Shown in pieces: positions 53,506 to 61,942 of a stretch of DNA of 64,000 nt. The position numbers and the translations under genes were made by a program. The notes beneath the pieces are model-generated. The model saw nothing but the letters and a program-made list of their open reading frames with translations, made no database searches and had not been told where the DNA came from. Position 1 is the first letter of the stretch. Each line of letters opens with the position of its first letter. The DNA is taken from NCBI GenBank assembly GCA_051867925.1, contig JBJDZI010000094.1, positions 1 to 64,000 of the forward strand, written 5' to 3'. The stretch is from CAKSQF01 sp051867925. GTDB lineage: Bacteria; Bacillota; Clostridia; Oscillospirales; CAG-272.

Positions 53506-54447
53506 TTAGTAATGGGTCTTTTTCTTGCTGACGTACATATTGATCATCGTCACCACGAAAATAATGCCGAAGAGGATCAGTGCCGCCGCACTTGCACGAC
53601 CTTGTTGGGTTGTAAGCGAATCGTAAATATAGCCGACCATCGTATTGAGCTTGCCGGGATCGCCCGCAGGGCCCATATCCTCGCCGAAAATACCGACAAT
53701 GCTGGAGTATTCCTTGAAACCACCGATAAAACCGGTGATGACAACGTAAGCCAACATGGGGGAAAGGAGCGGTACGGTGATGCGGGTAAATACTCTGCGT
53801 CTGGAAGTACCGTCCACCTTAGCGGCGTCGTAATACTGCTTGTTGATGCTCTGCAAACCGCCCAACAGAATCAGAATCTTAAAGGGCAATGCATTCCAAA
53901 CGATGTAGACCACCATGACCACGATGTTCGCCGCGTAGGACGAGCCGGAGTTGATCCAGTTGATGGGTTCGCCTCCGAAAAATTCGATCACGTTGTTGAT
54001 GATACCGGAGGTGATGATCAGTTGGTTCTCACTGCCAAACGCCGTGCCTACCATGTTAAACATCGCAGCGAATACCATACCGATGGCAATGGAGTTGGTC
54101 ACGTAAGGCAGGAAGAAGATGGTCTGCAGCAGCTTCTGCAGAGGCTTGATAGAGTTGAGGCAGACTGCAATCAGCAGTGCCAGAATCGTAGAAATCGGAA
54201 CGGTCAGTACGCAAAGGAGCATCGTATTCTTGAGACAGGTCAAAAATCCTTTGTACTGGACTACCTTCACGAAGTTATTAAAACCGAAGCTGTAGGTCTG
54301 ACCGCCTACTGCCGCCATGGAATTATAGCCTTCCAAAAACGCCATCCGAACGGTATTGATAATGGGCCATACCGTAAAGATCAGCAGAAGGATAATGGCA
54401 GGCGCGAGGTAGATCCACGCTTTCCAAGAATGTTTACTCTCAACCAT
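53506..54447 (-). CDS. CUT1 ABC transporter permease (MalF/UgpA type)
   Basis: 313-residue permease starting MVESKHSWKAWIYLAPAI, with six transmembrane helices and the EAA loop YYDAAKVDGTSRRRVFTRI. Its start overlaps the end of the ATPase gene by 8 bases, indicating coupled translation. It pairs with the MalG-type permease that follows. Confidence 0.93.
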   Translation of the reverse strand: MVESKHSWKAWIYLAPAIILLLIFTVWPIINTVRMAFLEGYNSMAAVGGQTYSFGFNNFVKVVQYKGFLTCLKNTMLLCVLTVPISTILALLIAVCLNSIKPLQKLLQTIFFLPYVTNSIAIGMVFAAMFNMVGTAFGSENQLIITSGIINNVIEFFGGEPINWINSGSSYAANIVVMVVYIVWNALPFKILILLGGLQSINKQYYDAAKVDGTSRRRVFTRITVPLLSPMLAYVVITGFIGGFKEYSSIVGIFGEDMGPAGDPGKLNTMVGYIYDSLTTQQGRASAAALILFGIIFVVTMINMYVSKKKTHY

Positions 54448-55549
54448 CGGACTTCACCCCGAAGTAGATCCTGCTCTCATCTTCCTTGCTGAAGAGGAAG
54501 ACCTTGTGCGGCTTCAGCGAGTAGCTGACGGTCGCACTTGCCGCCACCTGATTGTCAGCGTCGATGATGGAACGCACGGTGGCATTCAGCGAAGCGGAAT
54601 GGGTGGAAACCACGCTGACGTCACGTCCCATGACCTCAACGCTGTTGAGATTGCAGACCAGAGGTCCGTTCGCATCCAGCACGAAACCTTCGGGACGGAT
54701 ACCCACGGTCACGGGCTGATCGCTGACGCCCTTGACATCCAATACAGCGGCATCGCCGATGTACAGTTTTTCGCCCTTGACCTCGCCGTCAAACACATTC
54801 ACGGGAGGAGTACCCAAGAACTTGGCAACGAACAGGTTGGTGGGATCGTCGTAAACATCCTGAGGTTTGCCGATCTGCTGGACAACGCCCAGCTTCATCA
54901 CGACAATCATATCGGAGATGGACATCGCCTCTTCCTGGTCGTGGGTAACGAAAATGGTGGTGATCCCGGTCTCCTTCTGAATCCGACGGATCTCCTCACG
55001 GGTCTGCAAACGCAGACGGGCGTCCAAGTTGGACAGAGGCTCGTCCAGAAGCAGAACCTTGGGCATCTTCACCAGCGCGCGGGCGATGGCCACTCTCTGC
55101 TGCTGACCACCGGAAAGTTCGCTGGGCTTTCTGTCCATGAGTTCGTCGATCTGCACCAGTTTAGCGGCGTTGTAAGCGCGCTCCAGCATCTCGTCCTTGG
55201 ACAGCTTGTCCGCGCCCTTCAGATTCTGCAGGGGGAACAGAATGTTCTGCTTGACGGTCATATGAGGATACAGCGCATAGTTCTGGAACACCAGACCTAC
55301 GCCGCGGTTCTCTGCCGCCAGTTCGGTAACATCATCGTCGCCGAAGAAAATCTTGCCCGCAGAGGGCTTCTGGAGTCCACTGATCATGTACAGCGTAGTG
55401 GACTTACCGCAACCGGAGGGGCCCAGCAGACCGATCAGCTTTCCGTCGGGAATCGTGAAGGTGAAGTTATTGACCGCGACAACTTCCTCGTTTGCCTTTT
55501 TATTGCGGCTGGGAAAGATCTTGGTCAGATTTTGCAGTTCAACTTTCAT
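54440..55549 (-). CDS. CUT1 ABC transporter ATP-binding protein (UgpC/MsmK type)
   Basis: 369-residue ATPase. Walker A is GPSGCGKST, the Q-loop is LVFQNYALYPHMTV, the signature is LSGGQQQR, Walker B is VLLLDEPLSNLDA and THDQEEAM is the H-loop. The C-terminal regulatory domain of sugar ATPases is present. It is first in the leftward operon (55549 to 46655) and is a paralogue of msmK at 12921-14063. Having its own ATPase makes this importer self-contained. ATG 55549 is preceded by GAAAGGAA. AT-rich GTTATATATAAT repeats and a 10-bp inverted repeat (55626-55654) lie upstream. Confidence 0.93.
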   Translation of the reverse strand: MKVELQNLTKIFPSRNKKANEEVVAVNNFTFTIPDGKLIGLLGPSGCGKSTTLYMISGLQKPSAGKIFFGDDDVTELAAENRGVGLVFQNYALYPHMTVKQNILFPLQNLKGADKLSKDEMLERAYNAAKLVQIDELMDRKPSELSGGQQQRVAIARALVKMPKVLLLDEPLSNLDARLRLQTREEIRRIQKETGITTIFVTHDQEEAMSISDMIVVMKLGVVQQIGKPQDVYDDPTNLFVAKFLGTPPVNVFDGEVKGEKLYIGDAAVLDVKGVSDQPVTVGIRPEGFVLDANGPLVCNLNSVEVMGRDVSVVSTHSASLNATVRSIIDADNQVAASATVSYSLKPHKVFLFSKEDESRIYFGVKSDG

Positions 55550-55625
55550 ATGTATTTCCTTTCTCGTGAATGAGAATGTTATATATAATAATGTTATATA
55601 TAATTAGGTAGAGTTCCGACAGCAT

Positions 55626-55654
55626 TTTGGAATAGCGCATCGCACTATTCCAAA
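55626..55654. promoter_or_regulatory. Operator-like inverted repeat upstream of the ABC-nuclease operon
   Basis: TTTGGAATAG (55626-55635) and CTATTCCAAA (55645-55654) are perfect inverted repeats with a 9-base centre, 77 bases before the ATPase gene. No T run follows on either strand, so an operator is more likely than a terminator, although it could also end the RDD gene transcript. Confidence 0.55.
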
Positions 55655-55686
55655 TGGGGAGAATCGGCTGAATATTTCGGAAGGAT

Positions 55687-56445
55687 TTAATAGTCAGCGT
55701 TTTGTGCTTTTTCTGTGTGGAGTTTCTGTTTGTATGCCATCAGATCCTCGGGGGTGTCGAAGATCTTCTGACTTGCCATGTCCACCGTCACTGTATGCGA
55801 CAGTTTATCGTGGATAGGTGTGCGGGCGCGGGTAGCCAGTACCGCCACGATCTGGATCACCAGAATCGCCAGAATCACCAGCAATCCGAAGATGCCGGTC
55901 ACTCCGAACCAAAACATCAAAAGAAGCATCACGGGGATCATGGTTTCCACGGTGTATTTGCCCAGCACCGTGCGGACAAACAGAAGCAGGGGCGTCAGTT
56001 TCACGCCATCCTCCCGCATCACACCGATGCCGAAGATTTTTTTGCCCACCGTCTGCCCGTTGCCAAGCACCAGCGGCACCAAAAACTCCAGTAACAAATG
56101 TCCGAATAAAATGGCAAACACCACGATGAGGAAGGTCAGATTGACCATCATCTGATAGGCGTAATTGGCGTCTTTGTCGCTTGTAAAGGCTTTGTATGCC
56201 TCGTCGTACAATGCTTTTTCCTCATCTGTTTGGGCATCGTATTCCGACGTGCTGATTTTCAGTTCAACACCATATTCCTGCTCACAGCGGAGCTTGACAC
56301 TTTCCAGTCTGTCGGAATAATCGTCATAACCGAAAAGCGCAGACAAAAGGAGAGCCGCCCCGACAACCGCGATCACAAGCAAGATGAGATCGAACAACCA
56401 TGCGGATACCCGTTTCCAAAGATCCGCTCTTTGCAAATCGTACAT
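55687..56445 (-). CDS. RDD-family membrane protein
   Basis: 252-residue protein of the RDD family. The N-terminal cytoplasmic segment MYDLQRADLWKRVSAWLFDLI contains the conserved Arg and Asp of the first helix. A long polar loop (about 50-95) and three to four further helices follow, with VGKKIFGIGVMREDG as the family loop. RDD proteins are mostly uncharacterised; some are linked to ion transport. ATG 56445 is preceded by GGAGGG. It is in the same direction as the ABC operon, 137 bases ahead of it, and probably transcribed separately. Confidence 0.82.
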   Translation of the reverse strand: MYDLQRADLWKRVSAWLFDLILLVIAVVGAALLLSALFGYDDYSDRLESVKLRCEQEYGVELKISTSEYDAQTDEEKALYDEAYKAFTSDKDANYAYQMMVNLTFLIVVFAILFGHLLLEFLVPLVLGNGQTVGKKIFGIGVMREDGVKLTPLLLFVRTVLGKYTVETMIPVMLLLMFWFGVTGIFGLLVILAILVIQIVAVLATRARTPIHDKLSHTVTVDMASQKIFDTPEDLMAYKQKLHTEKAQNADY

Positions 56446-57336
56446 CAGGAGCCCTCCTACAATGGCGGACACTCCCGCCTAAGCGCATTTATACGATTTC
56501 ATTATAGCACAAATCACGAAAAAAACAACACATTTTGCAGAATTTTTTCACATTTTCGGCTTTTTCGTCATACTGCACAACTCCAAGTTTAAATTTTGTA
56601 AATGATGCATATCGCATAATGCAAGGGCTTCCTGCACATGAAGGGACACCCAAAGGCGAAGAAGTCGTCGCGCAATTTCATTAGAATACAGTGCTAATCG
56701 GGTAGAATTTTGCCGTTTCCTTTCTTGGTTTTCGATCGTTCGGAATCATATTGGAATTCTGAGCTGTCGCAATATGCCCGGAGCGAATACAACTGATATT
56801 CCGCTCCCTAAGGCACACCGATAGAGTGTTATTTTTCGATACTCGTTAGTTTGTTCTGAGTGAAGAAGAAAACCATCTCAGACGTCGAAGTTTTCGTAGC
56901 AACCGCAACGCAGTTGCTACACTCCTCATCAGACGCTCCGCCTTTTCCTTGCTCGGCAGTGTGAACCGTACATAACAACTCGCCCGGCAAGGATTTGCCG
57001 GACTTCAATATAGTTCTTGGAGGTTTGGAACCTTATTTTGAGTAGGTTCCAAGAAAAAAATCGGGCGGCAAGGATTTGCCGCCCACAGAGTGTCGAAAAA
57101 GTCTTTCAGAAAATCGAGAGGAGGGCGAAACCATCTCAAACGCCGAAGTTTTCGCCCTCCTCTCGAGCTCTCCACCCACTTCCTTGGCTGGCGGCACTCT
57201 AAATTTATAGTTTATCGACAGACTGAGCCCGGCAAGAATTTGCCGCCCATTTTGATAAAAGATCTTGGAGGCGCAGGGAACCTCTTTCAAGAAGGTTTCT
57301 GCCGAGGCTTGGGGTAAAACCCCGATTTGATTAAAA
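56446..57336. other. Repeat-rich intergenic region
   Basis: About 890 bases without a supported gene. The first 350 bases show nothing recognisable. From about 56826 to 57310 two diverged copies of a composite repeat lie in tandem (see the repeat entry). The short open frames here are unlikely to be translated. Confidence 0.7.
56826..57310. repeat. Two tandem copies of a composite dispersed repeat
   Basis: Both copies show the same module order: AGAGTGT(cga); CCATCTCA(g/a)ACG(t/c)CGAAGTTTTCG; a CTTCCTTGgC(t/g)GGCGGCA-like block; a CCGGCAAGGATTTGCCG-type hairpin; and TTCTTGGAGG. Copy 1 is about 56826-57025 and copy 2 about 57062-57303. In copy 2 GAGAGGAGGGCGAAA and TTTCGCCCTCCTCTC form a 15-bp stem. 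A third copy is at 31402-31580 and a fragment at 10320-10360. No transposase is linked, so it resembles a REP- or MITE-like element. Confidence 0.65.
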
Positions 57337-58701
57337 TCAATTCTTCAAACTGTGGATAGGAGCGGGGATTCTGCCGCCGCGGTGGATGAAGCGTGCGGGA
57401 GAGTCGGTGGAGACGGGCATAATGGGAGCCTCGCCCAAAAGTCCGCCAAACTGCACACAGTCGCCCACTTTTTTGCCGTAAGCGGGGATGATGCGGACAG
57501 CGGTGGTCTTGGTGTTCACCACGCCGATGGAGATTTCGTCAGCAATGATGCCGCAGATCACGTCAGAAGAGGTGTCACCGGGAACGGCGATCATATCCAG
57601 ACCAACCGAGCAAACGGCGGTCATGGCTTCCAACTTCTGCAAGGTCAGCCCACCCGATGCGGCGGCGGCGATCATACCCTCGTCTTCGGACACGGGAATA
57701 AACGCGCCCGAAAGTCCGCCGACATGGGAGGATGCCATTACGCCGCCCTTCTTGACGGCATCGTTGAGCAGAGCCAGACAAGCGGTGGTACCCCAACCGC
57801 CGCAACGCTCCAGACCCATTTCTTCCAGAATACGGGCTACGCTGTCGCCGATGGCAGGAGTGGGAGCCAAAGAAAGGTCGATGATGCCAAAAGGAACGCC
57901 CAGACGGTCAGCCGCCTCGCGGGCAACGAGCTGTCCTACGCGGGTGATCTTGAAAGCGGTCTTCTTCACCACTTCAGCCAGTTCAGACAGATTGCAGTCC
58001 CCTGCCCGCTTGATAGCGGATGCCACTACGCCGGGACCCGATACGCCCACATTGATGACGGTCTCAGGCTCGCCCATGCCGCAGAATGCACCTGCCATAA
58101 AGGGATTGTCCTCGGGAGCGTTTGCAAAAACCACGAACTTTGCACAACCGATGGAATCGCTATCCTTGGTGCGAACTGCAAGTTCTTTGATAATATCGCC
58201 GCATCGGATGATAGCATCCATATTGATGCCCGCCTTGGTGGAGGCTACATTCACCGAAGAGCAAAGACGGTTGGTCTCGGTCAGCGCTTCGGGGATGGAG
58301 TCCAGCAGAGCAGACGCGCCGCGGGTCATCCCCTTCTGCACCAGCGCGCCGTAACCACCGATGAAGTTGACGCCCAGCGTCTCTGCCGCACGGTCGAGGG
58401 TCTTGGCGATCTTCACATAGCCGTCGGGGGTGGAAGTGCCGCCGATCAGCGAGATGGGAGTCAAAGAGATCCGCTTGTGAATGATCGGGATACCGTAGGT
58501 TTTCTCCAGTTCTTCACCGGTCTTCACCAGATTCGCCGCGGTGCGGGTGATCTTGTCATAGATCTTATCGCAAAGCCGCGCATTGTCTTCGCTGACGCAG
58601 TCGAAGAGGGAGATACCCATGGTAATGGTGCGGATGTCCAGATTTTCGTTCCGGATCATGTGAATGGTTTCGAGGATGTCCTCGTTACGGTACATTTGCA
58701 T
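57337..58701 (-). CDS. UPF0210/DUF711 family protein
   Basis: 454-residue conserved cytoplasmic protein of the UPF0210 family, found widely in Bacillota and archaea and almost always next to a UPF0237 ACT-domain gene, as here. It is rich in Gly and Ala with repeated GG motifs (NFIGGYGALVQKGMTRG, MASSHVGGLSGAFIPVSEDEG). Structural relatives are described as having a PFL-like barrel, but no enzymatic activity is established and there is no glycyl radical motif. It starts at ATG 58701 (MQMYRNEDILETIHM), 18 bases after the ACT gene. Confidence 0.9.
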   Translation of the reverse strand: MQMYRNEDILETIHMIRNENLDIRTITMGISLFDCVSEDNARLCDKIYDKITRTAANLVKTGEELEKTYGIPIIHKRISLTPISLIGGTSTPDGYVKIAKTLDRAAETLGVNFIGGYGALVQKGMTRGASALLDSIPEALTETNRLCSSVNVASTKAGINMDAIIRCGDIIKELAVRTKDSDSIGCAKFVVFANAPEDNPFMAGAFCGMGEPETVINVGVSGPGVVASAIKRAGDCNLSELAEVVKKTAFKITRVGQLVAREAADRLGVPFGIIDLSLAPTPAIGDSVARILEEMGLERCGGWGTTACLALLNDAVKKGGVMASSHVGGLSGAFIPVSEDEGMIAAAASGGLTLQKLEAMTAVCSVGLDMIAVPGDTSSDVICGIIADEISIGVVNTKTTAVRIIPAYGKKVGDCVQFGGLLGEAPIMPVSTDSPARFIHRGGRIPAPIHSLKN

Positions 58702-58719
58702 GACAAACTCGTCCTCCGC

Positions 58720-58989
58720 TCAGATTTTGTGCATGGAATTGAAGATGTCTTCGTGCATTGCCTGAATCTCCAGATTGCACTCTTTGCCCATCTGCTTCAT
58801 CAAATCTGCAAATTCGGTAAAGCCAATGCTAAGACCGTCAATGTCGGCGATCATGATCATGGCGAAATAGTCCTGCAGGACGCTCTGGGAAATGTCAACG
58901 ATGTTGATTCCGTACTTTGCGCACTCGGTGCTGACTTTGGCTACGATGCCCACGCCGTCCTTGCCGGTCACTGTAATAACTGCTTGCAT
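58720..58989 (-). CDS. ACT-domain protein, UPF0237 family
   Basis: 89-residue single ACT domain (MQAVITVTGKDGVGIVAKV), which normally binds amino acids or other small ligands as a regulatory module. It starts at ATG 58989 with GGAGGAT upstream; a 29-residue in-frame extension lacks support. It is first in a two-gene operon with UPF0210 and may be its ligand-sensing partner. The promoter is at 59086-59114. Confidence 0.92.
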   Translation of the reverse strand: MQAVITVTGKDGVGIVAKVSTECAKYGINIVDISQSVLQDYFAMIMIADIDGLSIGFTEFADLMKQMGKECNLEIQAMHEDIFNSMHKI

Positions 58990-59085
58990 AGGGATATCCT
59001 CCGAAATAGATTCTGCCGATCTCACGGACATCTCAGATGACCAATGTACGGACAGAAGAATAGTATGTTTTCGCATTACGGCATC

Positions 59086-59121
59086 ATTATACCACAGTCC
59101 CCCTCTTTTTGCAAGAGGGGG
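59086..59121 (-). promoter_or_regulatory. Promoter of the UPF0237-UPF0210 operon within a hairpin
   Basis: On the - strand TTGCAA (59114-59109), 17-base spacer, TATAAT (59091-59086). The -35 box lies inside the loop and arm of the hairpin CCCCCTCTT (59099-59107) / AAGAGGGGG (59113-59121), which belongs to the same type as the palindrome at 31377-31404. Confidence 0.6.
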
Positions 59122-59232
59122 CAGTTGCGTTTTTTATTGATTTTATCCTCTATTTTCGGCAAAGAAACCATCGGGGTAAAATCGCTACGGAAATTCTTTC
59201 TTGATTTTCAATCTGTTTTCCGCGAAAATCTA

Positions 59233-59261
59233 TTGACATTCCCACTGTACTGTGCTATAAT
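59233..59261 (+). promoter_or_regulatory. Consensus promoter of the CNNM gene pair
   Basis: TTGACA (59233-59238), 17-base spacer, TATAAT (59256-59261): a perfect consensus, about 120 bases before the start. Confidence 0.85.
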
Positions 59262-59381
59262 GGAATTTGTATATACTGGTGTAGTTATACAGTTCACCGC
59301 AGAATTTTCTGCACCGGCAGTCCCGTCCTTTCCTTCTCTTTTCCAATCTGCCGCCGCCCCCAATCCCCGAAGGAGTGATTT

Positions 59382-60419
59382 TTGTCTATGGGCAATCCTG
59401 CCCGATGTATTTCCATCTGCATCCTGATTTTGTTCAGTGCGCTCTTTTCTGCCACTGAAACCGCGTTTTCTTACTGCAACAAGATCCGCATCCGCCAGCT
59501 TTCGGAGGCAGGCAACAAGCGTGCCCGCCGCGCCGAAAAGATTCTCGACCGCTATGACGATGCCATCGTCGCCATTCTGGTGGGCAACAATGTGGTCAAC
59601 ACGCTGATCGCCTCTATCGCCACCTTCCTGTTCATTGACCTGTGCCAAGGGGACGAGAGCCTCGGTTCTTTCTTGTCCACCGTGGTCATCACGCTGATTG
59701 TCTTTATTTTCGGTGAAACCGTGCCGAAAAGCATCGCCAAAGTCAATTGCGACAGTTATACGATGGCAAGCGCGCGTATCTTTTCGATCTATATGAAGTT
59801 GGTATTCCCCCTCACCTTCGTGTTTACCCGTTTCACCAATTTTCTCAAGAAAAAGATCTCCAAGGAAGATCCCTCCGCTCTGACCGACGATGACTTTGTG
59901 GACATCGTGGAAAGCGGCGAGGAAGAAGGAATTTTAGAGCCCGAGGAGAGCGAGATCATCCGCTCTGCCGTGGAATTTTCCGATCTGACCGTGGAAACCG
60001 TCTATAAACCCATCGAGGACGTGGTATCGGTGTCCCTGTCTGCGGATCCCGAGGTGCTTCGTCAGGAACTTCTGGACGCGCACTATTCCCGTGTCCCCGT
60101 TCGCAAAGCGGACGGCGTGGGATACATGGGATTTTTGCGCTCCCGCGAGTATCTGCTGGCGGCACTCAGAGACGATCCCAAAGCATCCGATCCCAAGAAA
60201 TTCGTCTCCTCTGCGGTCTACGTCACCACCGCCACCCTGCTCTCTACCGCTTTTGAAGAAATGTGCCGCAAGAAGTGCCACATGGTCTTCGTCCGCTCGG
60301 TAGAGGATAAAAGCGTGCTGGGCATCCTGACTCTGGAGGACGTGCTGGAGGAGATCGTCGGCGACATCTACGACGAGTCCGACCGCGTTTTGGGCGGCGG
60401 AGAGGAGGTCAAGGTATGA
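59382..60419 (+). CDS. CNNM/CorC-family membrane protein lacking the CorC C-terminal domain
   Basis: 345 residues. The N-terminal CNNM (DUF21) domain (about 1-165) has three to four helices (SALFSATETAFSYCN, GETVPKSIAKVNCD). A CBS-domain pair follows (about 195-335; VEDKSVLGILTLEDVLEEIVGD). The protein ends shortly after, without the CorC_HlyC domain. The family exports or senses magnesium or cobalt ions. The start is TTG 59382 or ATG 59388, served by AAGGAG at 59370-59375; the spacing favours TTG. It overlaps the next gene by 4 bases (ATGA), so the two may form a heterodimer. Confidence 0.88.
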   Translation: MSMGNPARCISICILILFSALFSATETAFSYCNKIRIRQLSEAGNKRARRAEKILDRYDDAIVAILVGNNVVNTLIASIATFLFIDLCQGDESLGSFLSTVVITLIVFIFGETVPKSIAKVNCDSYTMASARIFSIYMKLVFPLTFVFTRFTNFLKKKISKEDPSALTDDDFVDIVESGEEEGILEPEESEIIRSAVEFSDLTVETVYKPIEDVVSVSLSADPEVLRQELLDAHYSRVPVRKADGVGYMGFLRSREYLLAALRDDPKASDPKKFVSSAVYVTTATLLSTAFEEMCRKKCHMVFVRSVEDKSVLGILTLEDVLEEIVGDIYDESDRVLGGGEEVKV

Positions 60420-61699
60420 TCGTGACCATCCTGATCATGTGCGCCGCCATCCTGCTCCTGCTGGTCTGCTCCGCATTTTTTGCAGGCACAGAATCGGCGT
60501 TTGCCTGCTGCAACAAACTGCGTCTGAGATCTGCCGCCGAAAAGGGCGATCGCCGCGCAAAAATCGCGGAATACATCCTGGATCACTTCGGTGTATCCAT
60601 TTCCACCATTCTGCTTTCCAATAACTTGGTCAACATTCTGACCTCTACGCTTGGTACATTGATCGCCGCCATGCTGATCGCCAGCGAATCGCTGGCACAG
60701 ACCGCCGCCACGGTAGTCATCACCCTGCTGATTTTGATCTGCGGCGAGATCCTGCCTAAGATCATCGCGGCGCAGTTTGCCGACCGATTGGTGCTGAAGA
60801 CTGCTCCCATCCTGCGGATCGTGATGAAGATCTTCTACCCCATCGTCTTCGTGGTAGACTTCGTCCTTTCCAAACTCTCCCCGCTTTGGACGCCAAAAGA
60901 AGAAGCACCCACCGTCACCCAGGAAGAACTGGTGACCATCGTGGACGAGATGGAGGAAAGCGGCAACTTCACCGAGGAAGAGGGTGATCTGGTTCGCGCT
61001 TCCATCGAATTTGCCGATCTGACCGCCAAGGATATTCTGACGCCCCGCGTAGACACCCTTGCCTTTGACATCGAGGACAGTCCCGCCGCTCTGCTTTCCA
61101 ATCGGGATCTGCTGGAATTCTCCCGCTTCCCCGTGTACGAGGAAAGCCTCGACCACGTAATCGGCATCCTGTCCACCCAGCGCTTCGTGGAAACCTGCTA
61201 CGAAGTGGGCGTGGAGAGAGTCGATATCAGAAAACTGATGACTCCCCCCGTGTATGTCCACATGACCCGCGCCATCGCCTCCATTTTGGAGGAAATGCGG
61301 GAAAAGCACTGCGAAATGGTAGTGGTGCTGGACGAATTCGGCGGCACGATGGGCATTCTGACAGTGGAAGACATCGTCGAGGAGATTGTCGGCGACATCT
61401 TCGACGAGACCGACGCCTTCGAAAGCGATTTCGTCAAACGCATCGACGGCTATGACGTTGACGGTTCCATGAACCTTCACGATTTCTTCGATCTGATCGG
61501 GCTGGACGACAGCACCCAGGAGAGCGAGTACACCACCGCCGGTGGCTGGGCTACCGAGATGCTGGATAAGCTCCCCGAAGAGGGCGACCGATTCGAGTTT
61601 GAAAACTATACCGTGACCGTCCTCAAGGTCGACGCCATGCGCGTGGAACGGCTTCTCGTTCATGTGCATCCCAAGAATGAAGAAGAGGAAGACGAATAA
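60416..61699 (+). CDS. CNNM/CorC-family magnesium-cobalt transporter with CorC_HlyC domain
   Basis: 427 residues: CNNM domain (about 1-180; AFFAGTESAFACCNKLRLR, GEILPKIIAAQFAD), CBS pair (about 200-335; LTPRVDTLAFDIED, MGILTVEDIVEEIVGDIFDE) and a C-terminal CorC_HlyC domain (about 345-420; GYDVDGSMNLHDFFDLIG) with an acidic tail. It is a full-length hemolysin-C-like protein, paired with the shorter paralogue upstream by a 4-base overlap. A terminator follows. Confidence 0.92.
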   Translation: MIVTILIMCAAILLLLVCSAFFAGTESAFACCNKLRLRSAAEKGDRRAKIAEYILDHFGVSISTILLSNNLVNILTSTLGTLIAAMLIASESLAQTAATVVITLLILICGEILPKIIAAQFADRLVLKTAPILRIVMKIFYPIVFVVDFVLSKLSPLWTPKEEAPTVTQEELVTIVDEMEESGNFTEEEGDLVRASIEFADLTAKDILTPRVDTLAFDIEDSPAALLSNRDLLEFSRFPVYEESLDHVIGILSTQRFVETCYEVGVERVDIRKLMTPPVYVHMTRAIASILEEMREKHCEMVVVLDEFGGTMGILTVEDIVEEIVGDIFDETDAFESDFVKRIDGYDVDGSMNLHDFFDLIGLDDSTQESEYTTAGGWATEMLDKLPEEGDRFEFENYTVTVLKVDAMRVERLLVHVHPKNEEEEDE

Positions 61700-61703
61700 A
61701 CTG

Positions 61704-61732
61704 CCACCACTCCGCAAGGAGTGGTGGTTTTT
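61704..61732 (+). terminator. Terminator of the CNNM operon
   Basis: CCACCACTCC (61704-61713) pairs with GGAGTGGTGG (61718-61727) around GCAA, followed by TTTTTG. Confidence 0.93.
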
Positions 61733-61797
61733 GTTGCCAAATTGCACAAATCATTCCACAATCAGCTGTTTAATTCGCTGAATTTTCGGCACCGCTA

Positions 61798-61826
61798 TTG
61801 ACAAAATTTGGTTTCTGTGCTATACT
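61798..61826 (+). promoter_or_regulatory. Promoter of the lectin-protease operon
   Basis: TTGACA (61798-61803), 17-base spacer, TATACT (61821-61826), about 110 bases before the coding region, so the transcript has a leader that includes the TGAGTCCGATGG motif. Confidence 0.82.
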
Positions 61827-61868
61827 GAATACGAATAGAAATACTAACTCTATAATCATCAAAAGGAG

Positions 61869-61894
61869 TGAGTCCGATGGTGCAGCCGGAATGA
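61869..61894 (+). other. Leader motif with a five-codon frame
   Basis: AAAAGGAG (61861-61868), then TGAGTCCG and ATG 61877 opening MVQPE-stop. The 12-mer TGAGTCCGATGG is identical to 561-572 at the other end of the window. It is a candidate leader peptide or conserved 5' RNA element. Confidence 0.4.
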
Positions 61895-61942
61895 GCATTT
61901 TTCCGAGTTTTTGATGTAAAAAGGAGAAAATACAAATGTTTT

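Larger units (their letters stand above)
58990..59381. other. Intergenic region with divergent promoters
   Basis: 392 bases between the ACT gene (leftward) and the first CNNM gene (rightward). It holds a hairpin of the CCCC-TTTTGC-AAGGGG type (59099-59121), the leftward promoter and the rightward promoter (59233-59261). No gene is supported. Confidence 0.7.

Noticed and set aside
56446..57336. Short open frames in the repeat-rich gap (for example near 57017-57317)
   Set aside because: They lie within hairpin repeats, lack ribosome sites and show no conserved features.
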